64,000 nucleotides of DNA from positions 124,001 to 188,000 of the forward strand of contig NC_014230.1 in the NCBI RefSeq assembly GCF_000196315.1. Direction: 5' to 3'. Within the stretch, counting starts at the first letter, position 1; each line of letters starts with the position of its first letter. The notes beneath the pieces are model-generated. The model worked only from the letters and a program-made list of their open reading frames with translations, was not told the DNA's origin and did no database searches. Of this stretch, positions 17,312 through 26,712 are shown piece after piece. The position numbers were made by a program, and so were the translations under genes. Source of the stretch: Croceibacter atlanticus HTCC2559 (GTDB lineage: Bacteria; Bacteroidota; Bacteroidia; Flavobacteriales; Flavobacteriaceae).

Positions 17312-19176
17312 GAAAACTCTTACTATTTAGCATCATAATCATAACAGGTTTCGTTTTTTTAGGACGATTATTTTACCTGCAAATTTTCGATGATTCATTT
17401 CAGGCACTTTCGGCAAACAATGCGTTAAAGGTTGTTTATGATTACCCACAACGCGGTTATATCTTTGATCGGGACGGAAAGCTATTAGTAGCCAACCAGC
17501 CATCTTATGATGTTATGGTTATCCCTAGAAATGTAAAACCTTTTGACACACTAGAGCTTTGTAATATTTTAAGTATTACAAAAGATCAACTTGAAGAACG
17601 CCTTACAAAAGCTAAAATTTGGTCTCCTAGATTATCTTCGGTAGTCGTACCTCAACTCACCAAGAAAGAATATGCTTTTCTTCAGGAAAAAATGAGGAAA
17701 TTTACGGGGTTCTATATTCAAAAACGTTCACTTAGAGATTACAAAATAGATGATGCAGCTAATGTTTTAGGATATATTGCAGAGGTTAATAATGGTGACA
17801 TAAAGAAAAACCCATATTACCAATCTGGAGATTTAATAGGGAAACAAGGTGTAGAGGAACAATACGAAGAAATTTTACGCGGAAAAAAGGGTGTAAAATA
17901 TATTCAGAAGGATAGGTTTAATAGAGATATTGGGCCTTACAAAGAAGGCGTATATGACACGTTACCTGTAAAAGGTAAAGACCTAACTATTACTATAGAC
18001 TCTAAGTTACAAGACTATGCAGAACAACTCATGGTCAATAAAAGAGGTGGCATTGTGGCTATCGAGCCTTCTACTGGTGAGATATTAGCTCTAGTTACTG
18101 CTCCAAACTACGATCCTTCTATGCTAGTGGGAAGAAAACGATCTAGAAATTACACCAAACTATATTACGACAGCATATCTAAACCATTGTTTGACAGAGG
18201 CTTGCAAGGAGAGTATCCGCCAGGCTCACCTTTTAAAGCTTTAACAGCGCTTATTGGCTTAGAAGAAAATGTGGTTGACACTAAAGAACGTTTTAGCTGT
18301 CATATGGGGTACTCTTATGGTAAACGTGGCCATATGGGTTGCCACAGTCATGCATCTCCTCTATCTATGATACCTGGAATTGCAAATTCTTGCAATGCAT
18401 ATTTTGCGAATGTTTATCGAAGAACTATTGAAAAGTATGATACACCACAAGAAGGCATAGATCGATGGAAGAAACATTTGTCAAGTTTTGGTTTAGGAAA
18501 TTACTTAGGAACAGATCTTCCAATAGGAAAAAAAGGATTAGTACCAGATTCAGATTTTTATAATCGTGCCTATAGGTATCCTACCTACAAATGGTATGCT
18601 ACAGCAACACTATCTAATGCAATTGGGCAAGGTGAAGTACTAATGAGTCCTATACAGTTAGCCAATATGATGGCTGCCATTGCTAATAGAGGTTGGTTTT
18701 ACACGCCACATATACTTAAAGAGGTAAATGGAAAACCAATTGAAGATAGCAACTACACAGAAAAAAAATACACCACAGTTTCACCAGAGAATTTTGAACC
18801 GGTTATTGAAGGTTTACATGATGTATATAACTACGGAACTGCTAATTTTCTTAAAGTTCCAGGAATTGAAATCTGCGGAAAAACAGGAACTGCTGAGAAT
18901 TTTACAAAAATTGATGGTAAGAAAACTCAACTAACAGATCATAGTGTATTTATCGCATTTGCACCTAAAGAAAACCCTAAAATAGCCTTAGCTATTCTCG
19001 TTGAAAATGGATATTGGGGCGCACGCTATGCTGGTAGAATAGCAAGTTTACTTATCGAAAAGTATTTGAAAGGTGAAATTACAAGAACCGATTTAGAGAA
19101 GTGGGTTTTAGAAAATAGTTTGCAGGATGAGTATGCAAAACCAGTTAGTGGAGAACCTTTTAAAATAAATCAGTAA
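17308..19176 (+). CDS. mrdA: Penicillin-binding protein 2, elongasome transpeptidase
   Basis: 622 residues. TM anchor at 5-24, dimerisation/pedestal domain (about 40-220), then the transpeptidase. Catalytic motifs: Ser307-x-x-Lys310 (PPGSPFK), SCN at 361-363 and CGKTGTAEN about 524. The start is TTG at 17308, overlapping the mreD TGA (TTGA), and gives a normal short cytoplasmic N-terminus. Extra Cys/His residues (CHMGYSYGKRGHMGCHSH, 331-348) near the active site form a possible metal or disulfide patch. Cross-links peptidoglycan with RodA. Confidence 0.96.
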   Translation: MRKLLLFSIIIITGFVFLGRLFYLQIFDDSFQALSANNALKVVYDYPQRGYIFDRDGKLLVANQPSYDVMVIPRNVKPFDTLELCNILSITKDQLEERLTKAKIWSPRLSSVVVPQLTKKEYAFLQEKMRKFTGFYIQKRSLRDYKIDDAANVLGYIAEVNNGDIKKNPYYQSGDLIGKQGVEEQYEEILRGKKGVKYIQKDRFNRDIGPYKEGVYDTLPVKGKDLTITIDSKLQDYAEQLMVNKRGGIVAIEPSTGEILALVTAPNYDPSMLVGRKRSRNYTKLYYDSISKPLFDRGLQGEYPPGSPFKALTALIGLEENVVDTKERFSCHMGYSYGKRGHMGCHSHASPLSMIPGIANSCNAYFANVYRRTIEKYDTPQEGIDRWKKHLSSFGLGNYLGTDLPIGKKGLVPDSDFYNRAYRYPTYKWYATATLSNAIGQGEVLMSPIQLANMMAAIANRGWFYTPHILKEVNGKPIEDSNYTEKKYTTVSPENFEPVIEGLHDVYNYGTANFLKVPGIEICGKTGTAENFTKIDGKKTQLTDHSVFIAFAPKENPKIALAILVENGYWGARYAGRIASLLIEKYLKGEITRTDLEKWVLENSLQDEYAKPVSGEPFKINQ

Positions 19177-20429
19177 TGCTTAGAAGTATCGCTAATTTTG
19201 ATTGGATTACAATACTCATATTCTTTGTACTTGTTGGTTTTGGTTGGGGAAATATTTACTCCGCATCCCTAAGTGACGCTGCCACTGGTTATTTGGACTT
19301 AGGGCAACCATACGGCAAACAACTCTTATTTATAATTCTTAGTGTATTTCTTATCATAATCATGTTAAGTATAGAGGCTAAGTTTTATGAGAAGTTTTCT
19401 GGCGTTATTTATATAATAGCACTACTCTCTTTAATTGGATTATTTGTTTTTGGTAAAACCATATCTGGAGCTACCTCTTGGTATAGTTTCGGTAGTTTCA
19501 GCTTACAACCAAGTGAGTTTGCCAAAGCTGCAACAGCATTAGCACTCGCTAAATATATTAGTGATATTGAAACTAATGTAAAGAACATAAAACACCAATT
19601 AAAGGCTTTTGTAATTATTGCTTTGCCGGCTTTAATTATTATACCACAACCAGACCCTGGCAGTGCTTTGGTATACGCAGCATTTTTCTTCCCTTTATAT
19701 AGAGAAGGATTAAGTGGTGTTTATTTAGCCGTTGGTATTTCTGCAATAACTTTATTTGTAACCACATTGCTAATAGGACCATTAATGGTTTCTATCTGTA
19801 CAGCAACCCTTTTAATTTTAATCTTTTTATTTAATAGAAAACGAAAGCCAAAACTTTCTCATTACTTAGGTTTGCTCATTATTTCTGTAGGGCTAGCTTA
19901 TTCTGTAAGCTACATTTTTAATAACGTATTTGAACAACGTCATAGAGACCGTTTTAATATTGTATTAGGAAAAGAAGTAGACAGTAAGGGTATTGGTTAC
20001 AATACCAACCAAAGTGAAATTGCTATAGGTAGCGGAAGTTGGTTTGGTCGTGGTTGGACAGAAGGCACACAAACAAAAGGAAACTTTGTTCCAGAGCAAC
20101 ATACAGATTATATTTTTAGTACTGTTGGTGAAGAATGGGGATTTTTAGGAAGCACCTTAGTTGTTGTATTATTTGTTGCGCTTTTACTGCGGATAATTTA
20201 CTTAGCAGAACGGCAGAAAAGACAATTTAATCGAATTTATGGCTATAGCGTAGCCGGTATTTTATTTGTTCACTTTTTGGTTAATATTGGTATGGTTACT
20301 GGCATATTTCCTACAGTTGGTATACCTCTTCCTTTTTTTAGCTATGGTGGTAGTGGTCTTTGGGGTTTCACAATTTTACTTTTTATATTTATTAAATTAG
20401 ATTCAGAACGACTTACATTTTGGTCTTAA
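19176..20429 (+). CDS. rodA: Rod shape-determining protein RodA, SEDS glycosyltransferase
   Basis: 417 residues with about ten TM helices. SEDS signatures include SGATSWYSFGSFSLQPSEFAK cut across the first conserved loop, PDPGSALVY, and PLPFFSYGGSG near the C-terminus. It polymerises glycan strands from lipid II with PBP2. Starts 1 bp inside the mrdA stop (TAATG) and closes the operon; a terminator follows. Confidence 0.96.
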   Translation: MLRSIANFDWITILIFFVLVGFGWGNIYSASLSDAATGYLDLGQPYGKQLLFIILSVFLIIIMLSIEAKFYEKFSGVIYIIALLSLIGLFVFGKTISGATSWYSFGSFSLQPSEFAKAATALALAKYISDIETNVKNIKHQLKAFVIIALPALIIIPQPDPGSALVYAAFFFPLYREGLSGVYLAVGISAITLFVTTLLIGPLMVSICTATLLILIFLFNRKRKPKLSHYLGLLIISVGLAYSVSYIFNNVFEQRHRDRFNIVLGKEVDSKGIGYNTNQSEIAIGSGSWFGRGWTEGTQTKGNFVPEQHTDYIFSTVGEEWGFLGSTLVVVLFVALLLRIIYLAERQKRQFNRIYGYSVAGILFVHFLVNIGMVTGIFPTVGIPLPFFSYGGSGLWGFTILLFIFIKLDSERLTFWS

Positions 20430-20470
20430 CTATTTTCTCTACATCTAATATTATAAATAAAATCCAAAAA

Positions 20471-20500
20471 AAATACCCGACTTGTTAAAGCCGAGTATTT
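20471..20500. terminator. Terminator after rodA
   Basis: AAATAC...GTATTT outer stem with inner CG and CTT/AAG pairs and two mismatches, bordered by an A-run and TTTTACTCTTTT. It lies between convergent rodA and the DUF4136 gene and may serve both. Confidence 0.65.
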
Positions 20501-20532
20501 TACTCTTTTAGTATAGGTATTACAATCTAAGA

Positions 20533-21084
20533 TTAGTTTTTAAAACTACCTGGAGGATATCTTTCAATAATTTCCTTTACTATTTCTTTAATACGCTCTT
20601 CTTTACGTTCAATATTATTTGAGGTAACTAAAGCTGCAGAGCCCATACCTTGCCATACTAACTCTTTACGATCTGCATCTATAAAATCTATATACAAAGT
20701 ACCTTCTGTGGTAGAGCTAACAGTGTTGTAACCTGTACCCCAATAAAATGGTTGCCATCCCCAACCATACCAGCCACCATAGCCTAAGTTATTATTATAA
20801 ATGTTTACATTTTCCTTAGTCTTTGTAAATATGCTTACAAGCATATTAGGATTTTCAGATTTAGCAAAGCCTTTAGCAGTAAGCTCAGCTTCAATAGCAC
20901 GTAAAATACGTTTCTTGTCTATATCATTAATTTCAGCCTTATCAATACCAGGCTTAAAGAAGGCAAAAGTGTTGTAAGAGTCGAAGTTTGCATCTTTATC
21001 ATAATCTGCAGCAACACGAACACTGCTACAAGATGATAATACTAATACAAAGACTCCTAAAACTAATAGTTTAAATGAGTTCAT
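20533..21084 (-). CDS. DUF4136 domain lipoprotein
   Basis: 183 residues with a lipoprotein signal ending VLVLSSCSS (Cys19). The rest matches DUF4136: VAADYDKDANFDSYNTFAFF at the mature N-terminus, a tract of Gly/Trp/Tyr (residues about 108-125), and GTLYIDFIDADRKELVWQG. Likely an outer-membrane or periplasmic lipoprotein of unknown role. Starts 27 bp after the hutU stop on the same strand, so it may be read through from hutU, though the two functions are unrelated. Confidence 0.88.
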   Translation of the reverse strand: MNSFKLLVLGVFVLVLSSCSSVRVAADYDKDANFDSYNTFAFFKPGIDKAEINDIDKKRILRAIEAELTAKGFAKSENPNMLVSIFTKTKENVNIYNNNLGYGGWYGWGWQPFYWGTGYNTVSSTTEGTLYIDFIDADRKELVWQGMGSAALVTSNNIERKEERIKEIVKEIIERYPPGSFKN

Positions 21085-21110
21085 AATGGTAATGTTTTTA
21101 ATAGTGATAT

Positions 21111-23099
21111 TTATAACGAATTAAGCAAATGATCGTCTACTAAATTTGGCAATGTAACTTTAAGGTTTGGTTCACTTTCCATAGCTCGTTTTATAGCAAA
21201 AATCGCTTCATCATTACGAGCCCAAGATCGTCTTGCAATCCCATTATTAACATCCCAAAATAACATAGAACGTAACCTATTTGCAGCCTCCTTACTACCA
21301 TCAAGAAGCATACCAAAGCCACCATTAACAACTTCTCCCCAACCTACACCACCACCATTATGGATACTAACCCAAGTGGCTCCTCTAAAACTATCTCCAA
21401 TTACATTATGTATAGCCATATCTGCTGTGAAGCGACTACCATCATATATATTCGAGGTTTCACGATACGGTGAATCTGTCCCAGAAACATCATGATGATC
21501 TCTTCCTAAAATAACTGGACCAATTTCGCCATTGTTAATTGCAGTATTAAAAGCTTCTGCTATTTTCATACGGCCATTGGCATCTGCATATAAAATTCTG
21601 GCTTGAGATCCCACAACTAATTTATTCTTCTGAGCACCTTTTATCCAAGTAATATTATCTTGCATTTGTTGCTGTATTTCTTTTGGAGCCTCTTTCATTA
21701 ATTGCTCTAAAACTTTAGTTGCAATTGCATCTGTTTTTTGAAGATCTTCTGACTTTCCTGAAGCACAAACCCAACGAAATGGTCCAAAACCATAATCGAA
21801 GCACATTGGCCCCATTATATCTTGAACGTAACTCGGGTATTTAAATTCTTTATTAGCTTCAGTTGACATGACATCTGCTCCTGCTCTAGAAGCTTCAAGT
21901 AAAAATGCATTGCCATAATCAAAGAAATATGTTCCTTTCTCTGTGTGTTTATTAATTGCTTTAGCTTGTCTTTTAAGGCTTTCTTGAACTTTCTCCTTAA
22001 AAGCCTCTGGTTTATTAGCCATTAAATTGTTAGCTTCTTCGTAAGTTAAACCAACTGGATAGTAGCCACCAGCCCAAGGATTGTGTAGGGAAGTTTGATC
22101 GCTTCCTAAATCTATAGTAATATTTTCTTTATCAAAATGCTCCCAAACTTCAACTATATTTCCTTGATATGCTATAGATACCGTTTCCTTGTTTTGCTTT
22201 GCTTTTACAACACGTTGAGATAATGTATTTAAATCATCTATTACTTCATCTACCCAACCTTGCGAATGCCTTGTATATGTTGCTTTTGGATTAACTTCTG
22301 CACAAACTGTTATACATCCTGCAATATTACCTGCTTTAGGTTGCGCACCACTCATTCCTCCTAAACCAGATGTAACAAATAAACCACCTTTGGTTTCTTT
22401 ATTTATTTTTCTGAAGCCATTAAGTACTGTAATGGTTGTACCGTGAACAATACCTTGAGGACCAATATACATATAACTTCCTGCCGTCATTTGACCATAT
22501 TGCGTAACGCCTAATGCATTAAACTTTTCCCAGTCATCTGGTTGCGAGTAATTAGGGATCATCATACCATTGGTAACTACAACACGTGGTGCTTCTTTAT
22601 GAGAGGGAAACAATCCTAACGGATGCCCAGAATACATTACCAAAGTTTGCTCATTATTCATAGTTGCCAGATACTGCATGACTAACCTATATTGTGCCCA
22701 GTTTTGAAATACCGCACCATTACCACCATAAGTAATTAATTCGTGTGGATGTTGTGCTACTGCGTGGTCTAGGTTGTTTTGTATCATTAACATTAAACCC
22801 TTTGCTTGCTCACTCTCACCTGGATACTCTTCTATCGGTCTTGCGTAAATCTTATAATCTGGACGAAACCTATACATGTAAATACGACCATATTTCTCTA
22901 ACTCTTGTTTAAACTCAGGAAGCAGTGTTTTATGATGTTTGGCTTCAAAATAACGAAGGGCATTTTTAAGAGCTAACTTTTCCTCTTCTGCAGTAAGAAT
23001 TTTTTTTCGTTTTGGTGCATGGTTAACTGTTGCATCATAATGTTTAGGTGCAGGTAAGTGTTCTGGTATCCCTTGTAAAATTTCGTCTTTAAAAGTCAT
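21111..23099 (-). CDS. hutU: Urocanate hydratase
   Basis: 662 residues, about 100 longer than the E. coli/Pseudomonas form, matching the longer urocanase variant common in Bacteroidota. The NAD-binding segment GLGGMSGAQPKAGNIAGC and the late motif GRDHHDVSGTDSPYRET are present, as is CFDYGFGPFRWVC with the conserved Cys. It converts urocanate to imidazolonepropionate in histidine degradation. hutH, hutI and a true hutG are not adjacent. Confidence 0.95.
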   Translation of the reverse strand: MTFKDEILQGIPEHLPAPKHYDATVNHAPKRKKILTAEEEKLALKNALRYFEAKHHKTLLPEFKQELEKYGRIYMYRFRPDYKIYARPIEEYPGESEQAKGLMLMIQNNLDHAVAQHPHELITYGGNGAVFQNWAQYRLVMQYLATMNNEQTLVMYSGHPLGLFPSHKEAPRVVVTNGMMIPNYSQPDDWEKFNALGVTQYGQMTAGSYMYIGPQGIVHGTTITVLNGFRKINKETKGGLFVTSGLGGMSGAQPKAGNIAGCITVCAEVNPKATYTRHSQGWVDEVIDDLNTLSQRVVKAKQNKETVSIAYQGNIVEVWEHFDKENITIDLGSDQTSLHNPWAGGYYPVGLTYEEANNLMANKPEAFKEKVQESLKRQAKAINKHTEKGTYFFDYGNAFLLEASRAGADVMSTEANKEFKYPSYVQDIMGPMCFDYGFGPFRWVCASGKSEDLQKTDAIATKVLEQLMKEAPKEIQQQMQDNITWIKGAQKNKLVVGSQARILYADANGRMKIAEAFNTAINNGEIGPVILGRDHHDVSGTDSPYRETSNIYDGSRFTADMAIHNVIGDSFRGATWVSIHNGGGVGWGEVVNGGFGMLLDGSKEAANRLRSMLFWDVNNGIARRSWARNDEAIFAIKRAMESEPNLKVTLPNLVDDHLLNSL

Positions 23100-23149
23100 A
23101 TTGTTTGTTGGTCTTTAGATATAAGATTTAGGGTGTCTTTATTTATGAT

Positions 23150-23308
23150 CTATTTTTTAGTTTTATTGAATCCATATGGGCAATGTCGGCAGCCACTTTC
23201 ACAACAGTAACCTCTTTTTAAATGGTATTGTTCTGTAAAGCACTTGTAGCCTTCTGGAGTTAGATAATAATCTCCGTCTTCAATAGGTATTCGCTTTTTA
23301 AATTGCAT
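23150..23308 (-). CDS. DUF5522-type small cysteine-rich protein, 52 residues
   Basis: A frame from ATG at 23308 to TAG at 23150 encodes 52 residues. The C-terminal part has Cys residues spaced as a small metal site, CCESGCRHCPYGF, after GDYYLTPEGYKCFTEQYHL. This matches the short DUF5522 proteins found in Bacteroidota. A TATTTTTG box lies 20 bp upstream of the start. Function unknown; Zn or Fe-S binding is possible. Cytoplasmic, no signal peptide. Confidence 0.8.
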   Translation of the reverse strand: MQFKKRIPIEDGDYYLTPEGYKCFTEQYHLKRGYCCESGCRHCPYGFNKTKK

Positions 23309-23327
23309 CTGTAGTGTTCTTTCATCA

Positions 23328-23335
23328 CAAAAATA
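23328..23335 (-). promoter_or_regulatory. -7 promoter box (TATTTTTG) of the DUF5522 gene
   Basis: Minus-strand TATTTTTG fits TAnnTTTG and lies 20 bp before the ATG at 23308, in the 46-bp region between two divergent genes. Confidence 0.5.
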
Positions 23336-23354
23336 AGATTCTTATCTTGAACTT

Positions 23355-23678
23355 ATGATTGTGATTGTAAATCGATTTCTTTTACGCGAAGGATTTAATG
23401 GGATTACCCTTTGGCCATTTATAATACTAAGGAGTAATTCTCTTAAAAATGATCCAATACTTTTAAATCATGAGCGCATACATTTAAGACAACAGCTTGA
23501 GTTATTGATTGTCTTTTTTTATGTATGGTATGCTGTTGAGTTTTTACTGAAGTGGTATAAATATGGAAACAGGCTCATTGCCTATAAAAATATTAGCTTT
23601 GAAAGAGAAGCCTTCACTAATGAAGCAAATTTATCATATTTAAAGAATAGAGGACTTTGGAGGTTTTGGAAGTATTAA
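23355..23678 (+). CDS. Small membrane protein with HExxH motif
   Basis: 107 residues. HERIH (His39, Glu40, His43) is an exact HExxH zinc-peptidase motif, followed by a hydrophobic helix (about 49-67) and a third possible ligand in SFEREAF (Glu83 or Glu85). This order recalls minimal membrane metallopeptidases of the M48/M56 type, but the protein is far smaller than any characterised one. It may be a degenerate or regulatory relative. Starts 46 bp from the divergent DUF5522 gene and is convergent with the surface-protein cluster, 6 bp apart. Confidence 0.65.
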   Translation: MIVIVNRFLLREGFNGITLWPFIILRSNSLKNDPILLNHERIHLRQQLELLIVFFYVWYAVEFLLKWYKYGNRLIAYKNISFEREAFTNEANLSYLKNRGLWRFWKY

Positions 23679-23684
23679 TAAATT

Positions 23685-25172
23685 TTAGCGATGAACAATA
23701 ACTTGAAATCTTTCATAATCTGAAGTACCAAAAGTAGCCCTAAAGCCAAAATCTCCTCCTATAATTTCACCCATTAATTGTATAGTATGTGTACCTGCTG
23801 GCAGTTCTACAAATCCATTACCTACAATATAATACCATCCATTACTTATTGATATATTTCCTCCGCTTTCATTTTCATCGTTTACAAATATAGCAGATGC
23901 ATAACCATACCTATCTGAATCGTTTGCCAATGCATCATTTGCATCTGTACCTACTCTAATATAACTTCTAAAATTACGTGGATGACCGTCTTGAATAATA
24001 CCTGAAGATTCGCCAAATGGAGTAATAATAGTTGGTAGTGAATATGTAATATTTACTAAAGAGCTTTCTAAAAGTGTAATTGTCGTTGAAAATACAAGCT
24101 GAGTGATCCTCGCACCAGTAGTTTCCATAAATACACCATTCCCAAGAAAATTTAAATTATTTTGATCCATGTACACTTGAGTTAGTGTTGGTTGTAAAAT
24201 CAAATTTCCTTCGTTATCAACATAAACTGGTTCGGGAATTGAATTAATATTTATGTTATTATTAGCTTCATTCAGACTTTCTATTCTAATTGTTTCGTTT
24301 GCTCCAGAAATATGTAATGCCTCCTGAGGGTTTGTATTTTTTATACCTGTGTCACCATTGCTATCTACCCTAAAGTTCCCATTTGAATAAGTACCATTAG
24401 AGTTGGTTGTAACTCCTAGTGTAATTCCGCCATCAGACCAATAATCATTATCTGTAACATCTACGCCCCAAAGTGGAGCGCCTTCATCTGTAGTACGACC
24501 AGAGATCCAATATTTATTATTTCCAGGATTTGTTCCTGTATTTGCTAATTCAATTAAGCTAAAACCATTATCACCAGTATTAATATTTCCGCTCTTTAAA
24601 ACTTTCAAAACAGAGCTATGGTCTTGACCTCCACCACCTACATCTTGATCTTCTATAGTAAAGACATCTTTTTCTCCAGTTAAGCTGTTGTCTTGTGTAA
24701 ACGTATATGCATTATAATTTTCTGTACTTGTGGCTTCAAAAGCGCCGTTAGGATTTGGTGTATTTATACCAAAAGCACCATTAGTAAAATTAAGGTCTTC
24801 ACCGTTCATATCATAGGTTCTAGGCTCTTCTGACTGTGTTAAATCATCCTTTCCTAAATTTTTATCACCCAATGGAATCCAAGTTGTACCATCCCAATAA
24901 TGAAAACCTTTTCCTGTACTTGTGTTAGTATTATATACTAATAAACTTTCAGCAGAAGATATTTCTAAAGCATTTGCCAAACCTGCAATTGGAGCTATGT
25001 TTGAAAGGTCTGAAATATTTATTCTGGGTATTAAAATGCCCTTATCTCTTGCATCTACATCTAACAGAGATCCGTTATTTGGCGTAGTTGTATTAATACC
25101 TACTTGAGACCAACTTGAATAAGAAAGTAATGCAATAAATAGCATTATAATAAGACGATAATTGTTAACCAT
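23685..25172 (-). CDS. Secreted VGIN-T-P module surface protein (paralogue A)
   Basis: 495 residues with a Sec signal (about 1-22, cleavage near SWSQ). The N-terminal module reads VGINTTTPNNGSLLDV then DKGILIPRINISDL and FHYWDGTTWIPLG. The centre (about 85-290) is nearly the same as in the protein at 26713-28194, with 56 identical residues in a row from GFHYWDG to NPNGA. A second FGINTPNPNGA copy and ALHISG segments recall repeated trimer-forming units. The C-terminal beta-rich region (about 340-495) may be a C1q/TNF-like head. No T9SS sorting domain is seen. Adhesin role is inferred. Confidence 0.7.
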   Translation of the reverse strand: MVNNYRLIIMLFIALLSYSSWSQVGINTTTPNNGSLLDVDARDKGILIPRINISDLSNIAPIAGLANALEISSAESLLVYNTNTSTGKGFHYWDGTTWIPLGDKNLGKDDLTQSEEPRTYDMNGEDLNFTNGAFGINTPNPNGAFEATSTENYNAYTFTQDNSLTGEKDVFTIEDQDVGGGGQDHSSVLKVLKSGNINTGDNGFSLIELANTGTNPGNNKYWISGRTTDEGAPLWGVDVTDNDYWSDGGITLGVTTNSNGTYSNGNFRVDSNGDTGIKNTNPQEALHISGANETIRIESLNEANNNININSIPEPVYVDNEGNLILQPTLTQVYMDQNNLNFLGNGVFMETTGARITQLVFSTTITLLESSLVNITYSLPTIITPFGESSGIIQDGHPRNFRSYIRVGTDANDALANDSDRYGYASAIFVNDENESGGNISISNGWYYIVGNGFVELPAGTHTIQLMGEIIGGDFGFRATFGTSDYERFQVIVHR

Positions 25173-25337
25173 ATATAACTTTTATTAAGGGTATAAAAGT
25201 AATACGCAAGACATTAAGCGCTTGTTAAATATTAGTTAACTCGCTGAGATGCAACATTTAAAGATAAAATACAATTACTAGTGATGTAATATTAAATTGT
25301 GTTGTGAATATGAATCTATACATTAAAAAGCATGTAT

Positions 25338-26219
25338 CTACTCACCCAGATATACAAAAACGTTAGTGATTAAACTAGAAGGCACATTGTTTAGAGGTTC
25401 GTTAGATCCTCCAGAATTGACAACAACTTCATGAGTATGATTGCCTTCGCTTGCTGTGTTTCTTGATACTGAATTTTTATTTGCAACTTGTTCTGTATAA
25501 ATTTCTGTACCACTTGATAGTAATGGTCCTAAATTTACATTTATTATACCTGCGACTGTAAGCATTATATCACCAAAGGTTAAATCTACAACAACCTCAA
25601 TCTCATCACTTCCTTTATCTTGATACTGGTGACCATGATCACCTTTAACATCTGTAGTTGCTGTTGGTAAATTATAATTTGGCAAATTAGCTTGTGTAAT
25701 TGAAACTGTATTACTTCCTTCTGTGCTAGCTAATGTTTCTGAACCATTTTTGGCTTTCAAAAATTTATCGGTTGCATCAGGTAAATTAGTTGCAGTAACT
25801 CCAAAAATTGCTTCAGCATGAGCCTGTGCCTTTGGTGGTAATGAAGAAATTAAGCGTCCATCTAAAATATACCAGCCACCATGATCTTCTATTTGAAAAC
25901 CATTTTTAATATCTCCAATAGTATTACCAGAAATGCCATTCCATTTATTGTCTTTCCAATAGTAAAAACCTTCATTTCCCGGATTGGTATTGTAAACTAA
26001 CAATCCTTCAGAATTTCCTTCTGGAATATTAGTAATTGGTGAAATAGAGTTTGCATCTGGAAGGTTTATTCTTGGGATTAAAATTCCTTTATCTGTACTT
26101 TCAATATCTAAAATAGAATCTTCTGCAGGTGAATCTGTATTTATCCCTACTTGCGAAAACACTGACATAGAGAACAGCAAACTAATAAAAATTGAAACGT
26201 TGAGTTTTAGTAGGTTCAT
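25338..26219 (-). CDS. Secreted VGIN-T-P protein with phage tail-collar-like C-terminus
   Basis: 293 residues with a Sec signal (cleavage after SVFSQ). The N-terminal module (VGINTDSPAEDSILDI, KGILIPRINLP, FYYWKDNKWNGI) is that of its neighbours. From about residue 112 it changes: GGWYILDGRLISSLPPKAQ, then NLPDATDKFLKA, then SITQANLPNYNLP, two HxH motifs (GDHGHQY, GNHTHEV) and a final VPSSLITNVFVYLGE. This order matches phage tail-collar/tail-fibre tip domains, whose HxH motifs bind metal. No other phage gene is nearby, so this looks like a domesticated or shared receptor-binding fold. Confidence 0.72.
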   Translation of the reverse strand: MNLLKLNVSIFISLLFSMSVFSQVGINTDSPAEDSILDIESTDKGILIPRINLPDANSISPITNIPEGNSEGLLVYNTNPGNEGFYYWKDNKWNGISGNTIGDIKNGFQIEDHGGWYILDGRLISSLPPKAQAHAEAIFGVTATNLPDATDKFLKAKNGSETLASTEGSNTVSITQANLPNYNLPTATTDVKGDHGHQYQDKGSDEIEVVVDLTFGDIMLTVAGIINVNLGPLLSSGTEIYTEQVANKNSVSRNTASEGNHTHEVVVNSGGSNEPLNNVPSSLITNVFVYLGE

Positions 26220-26362
26220 TTAACTTCAATTATCATTTACAATAATAAATGTAATCGAATAGTGAGTATTATCCTACTTAACAGACACTAAATAGCTTAA
26301 ATACAAATATTTGTGACGACACTCTTAATAAGTGTGACAAAAAATAAATCTAAATAGAAGTT

Positions 26363-26710
26363 TTAATTGCTATTTTTTCTTTCCAGAATTCTACTTAAAA
26401 TTTTCATTTGTGATTTTTCTAATTTTTCATTTATAGATAAAGATTTCAACTTTGGAATATGTCTTTTGTTACTTTTTTTTATCTCAAAAATAAATGCATT
26501 ATGCACTTTCGCATTATAAGGGGTTAATATTGCAGTTTTTCCTTTATTTACTCGTTTAATTTTAGTTTGGTTATCATTTTTATCGATTGTAGAGTTATTT
26601 TTACTCTTAGTAAAATTTTCAATTAATTGTTCACTCAGTGCTTTATTAATTTGAGAAAAACTTTGAAGACTGAATCCCAATATAAAAACTATAAATATCT
26701 TTTTTAGCAT
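26363..26710 (-). CDS. Short secreted hypothetical protein
   Basis: 115 residues, Sec signal (about 1-20, SLQSFSQ), then a basic region rich in Lys and Asn and a C-terminal helix (about 85-113). No family recognised. Its start is 2 bp from the stop of the paralogue B gene, so the two are probably one transcription unit. It could be a periplasmic accessory of that protein, but nothing in the sequence proves this. Confidence 0.6.
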   Translation of the reverse strand: MLKKIFIVFILGFSLQSFSQINKALSEQLIENFTKSKNNSTIDKNDNQTKIKRVNKGKTAILTPYNAKVHNAFIFEIKKSNKRHIPKLKSLSINEKLEKSQMKILSRILERKNSN

Positions 26711-26712
26711 AA

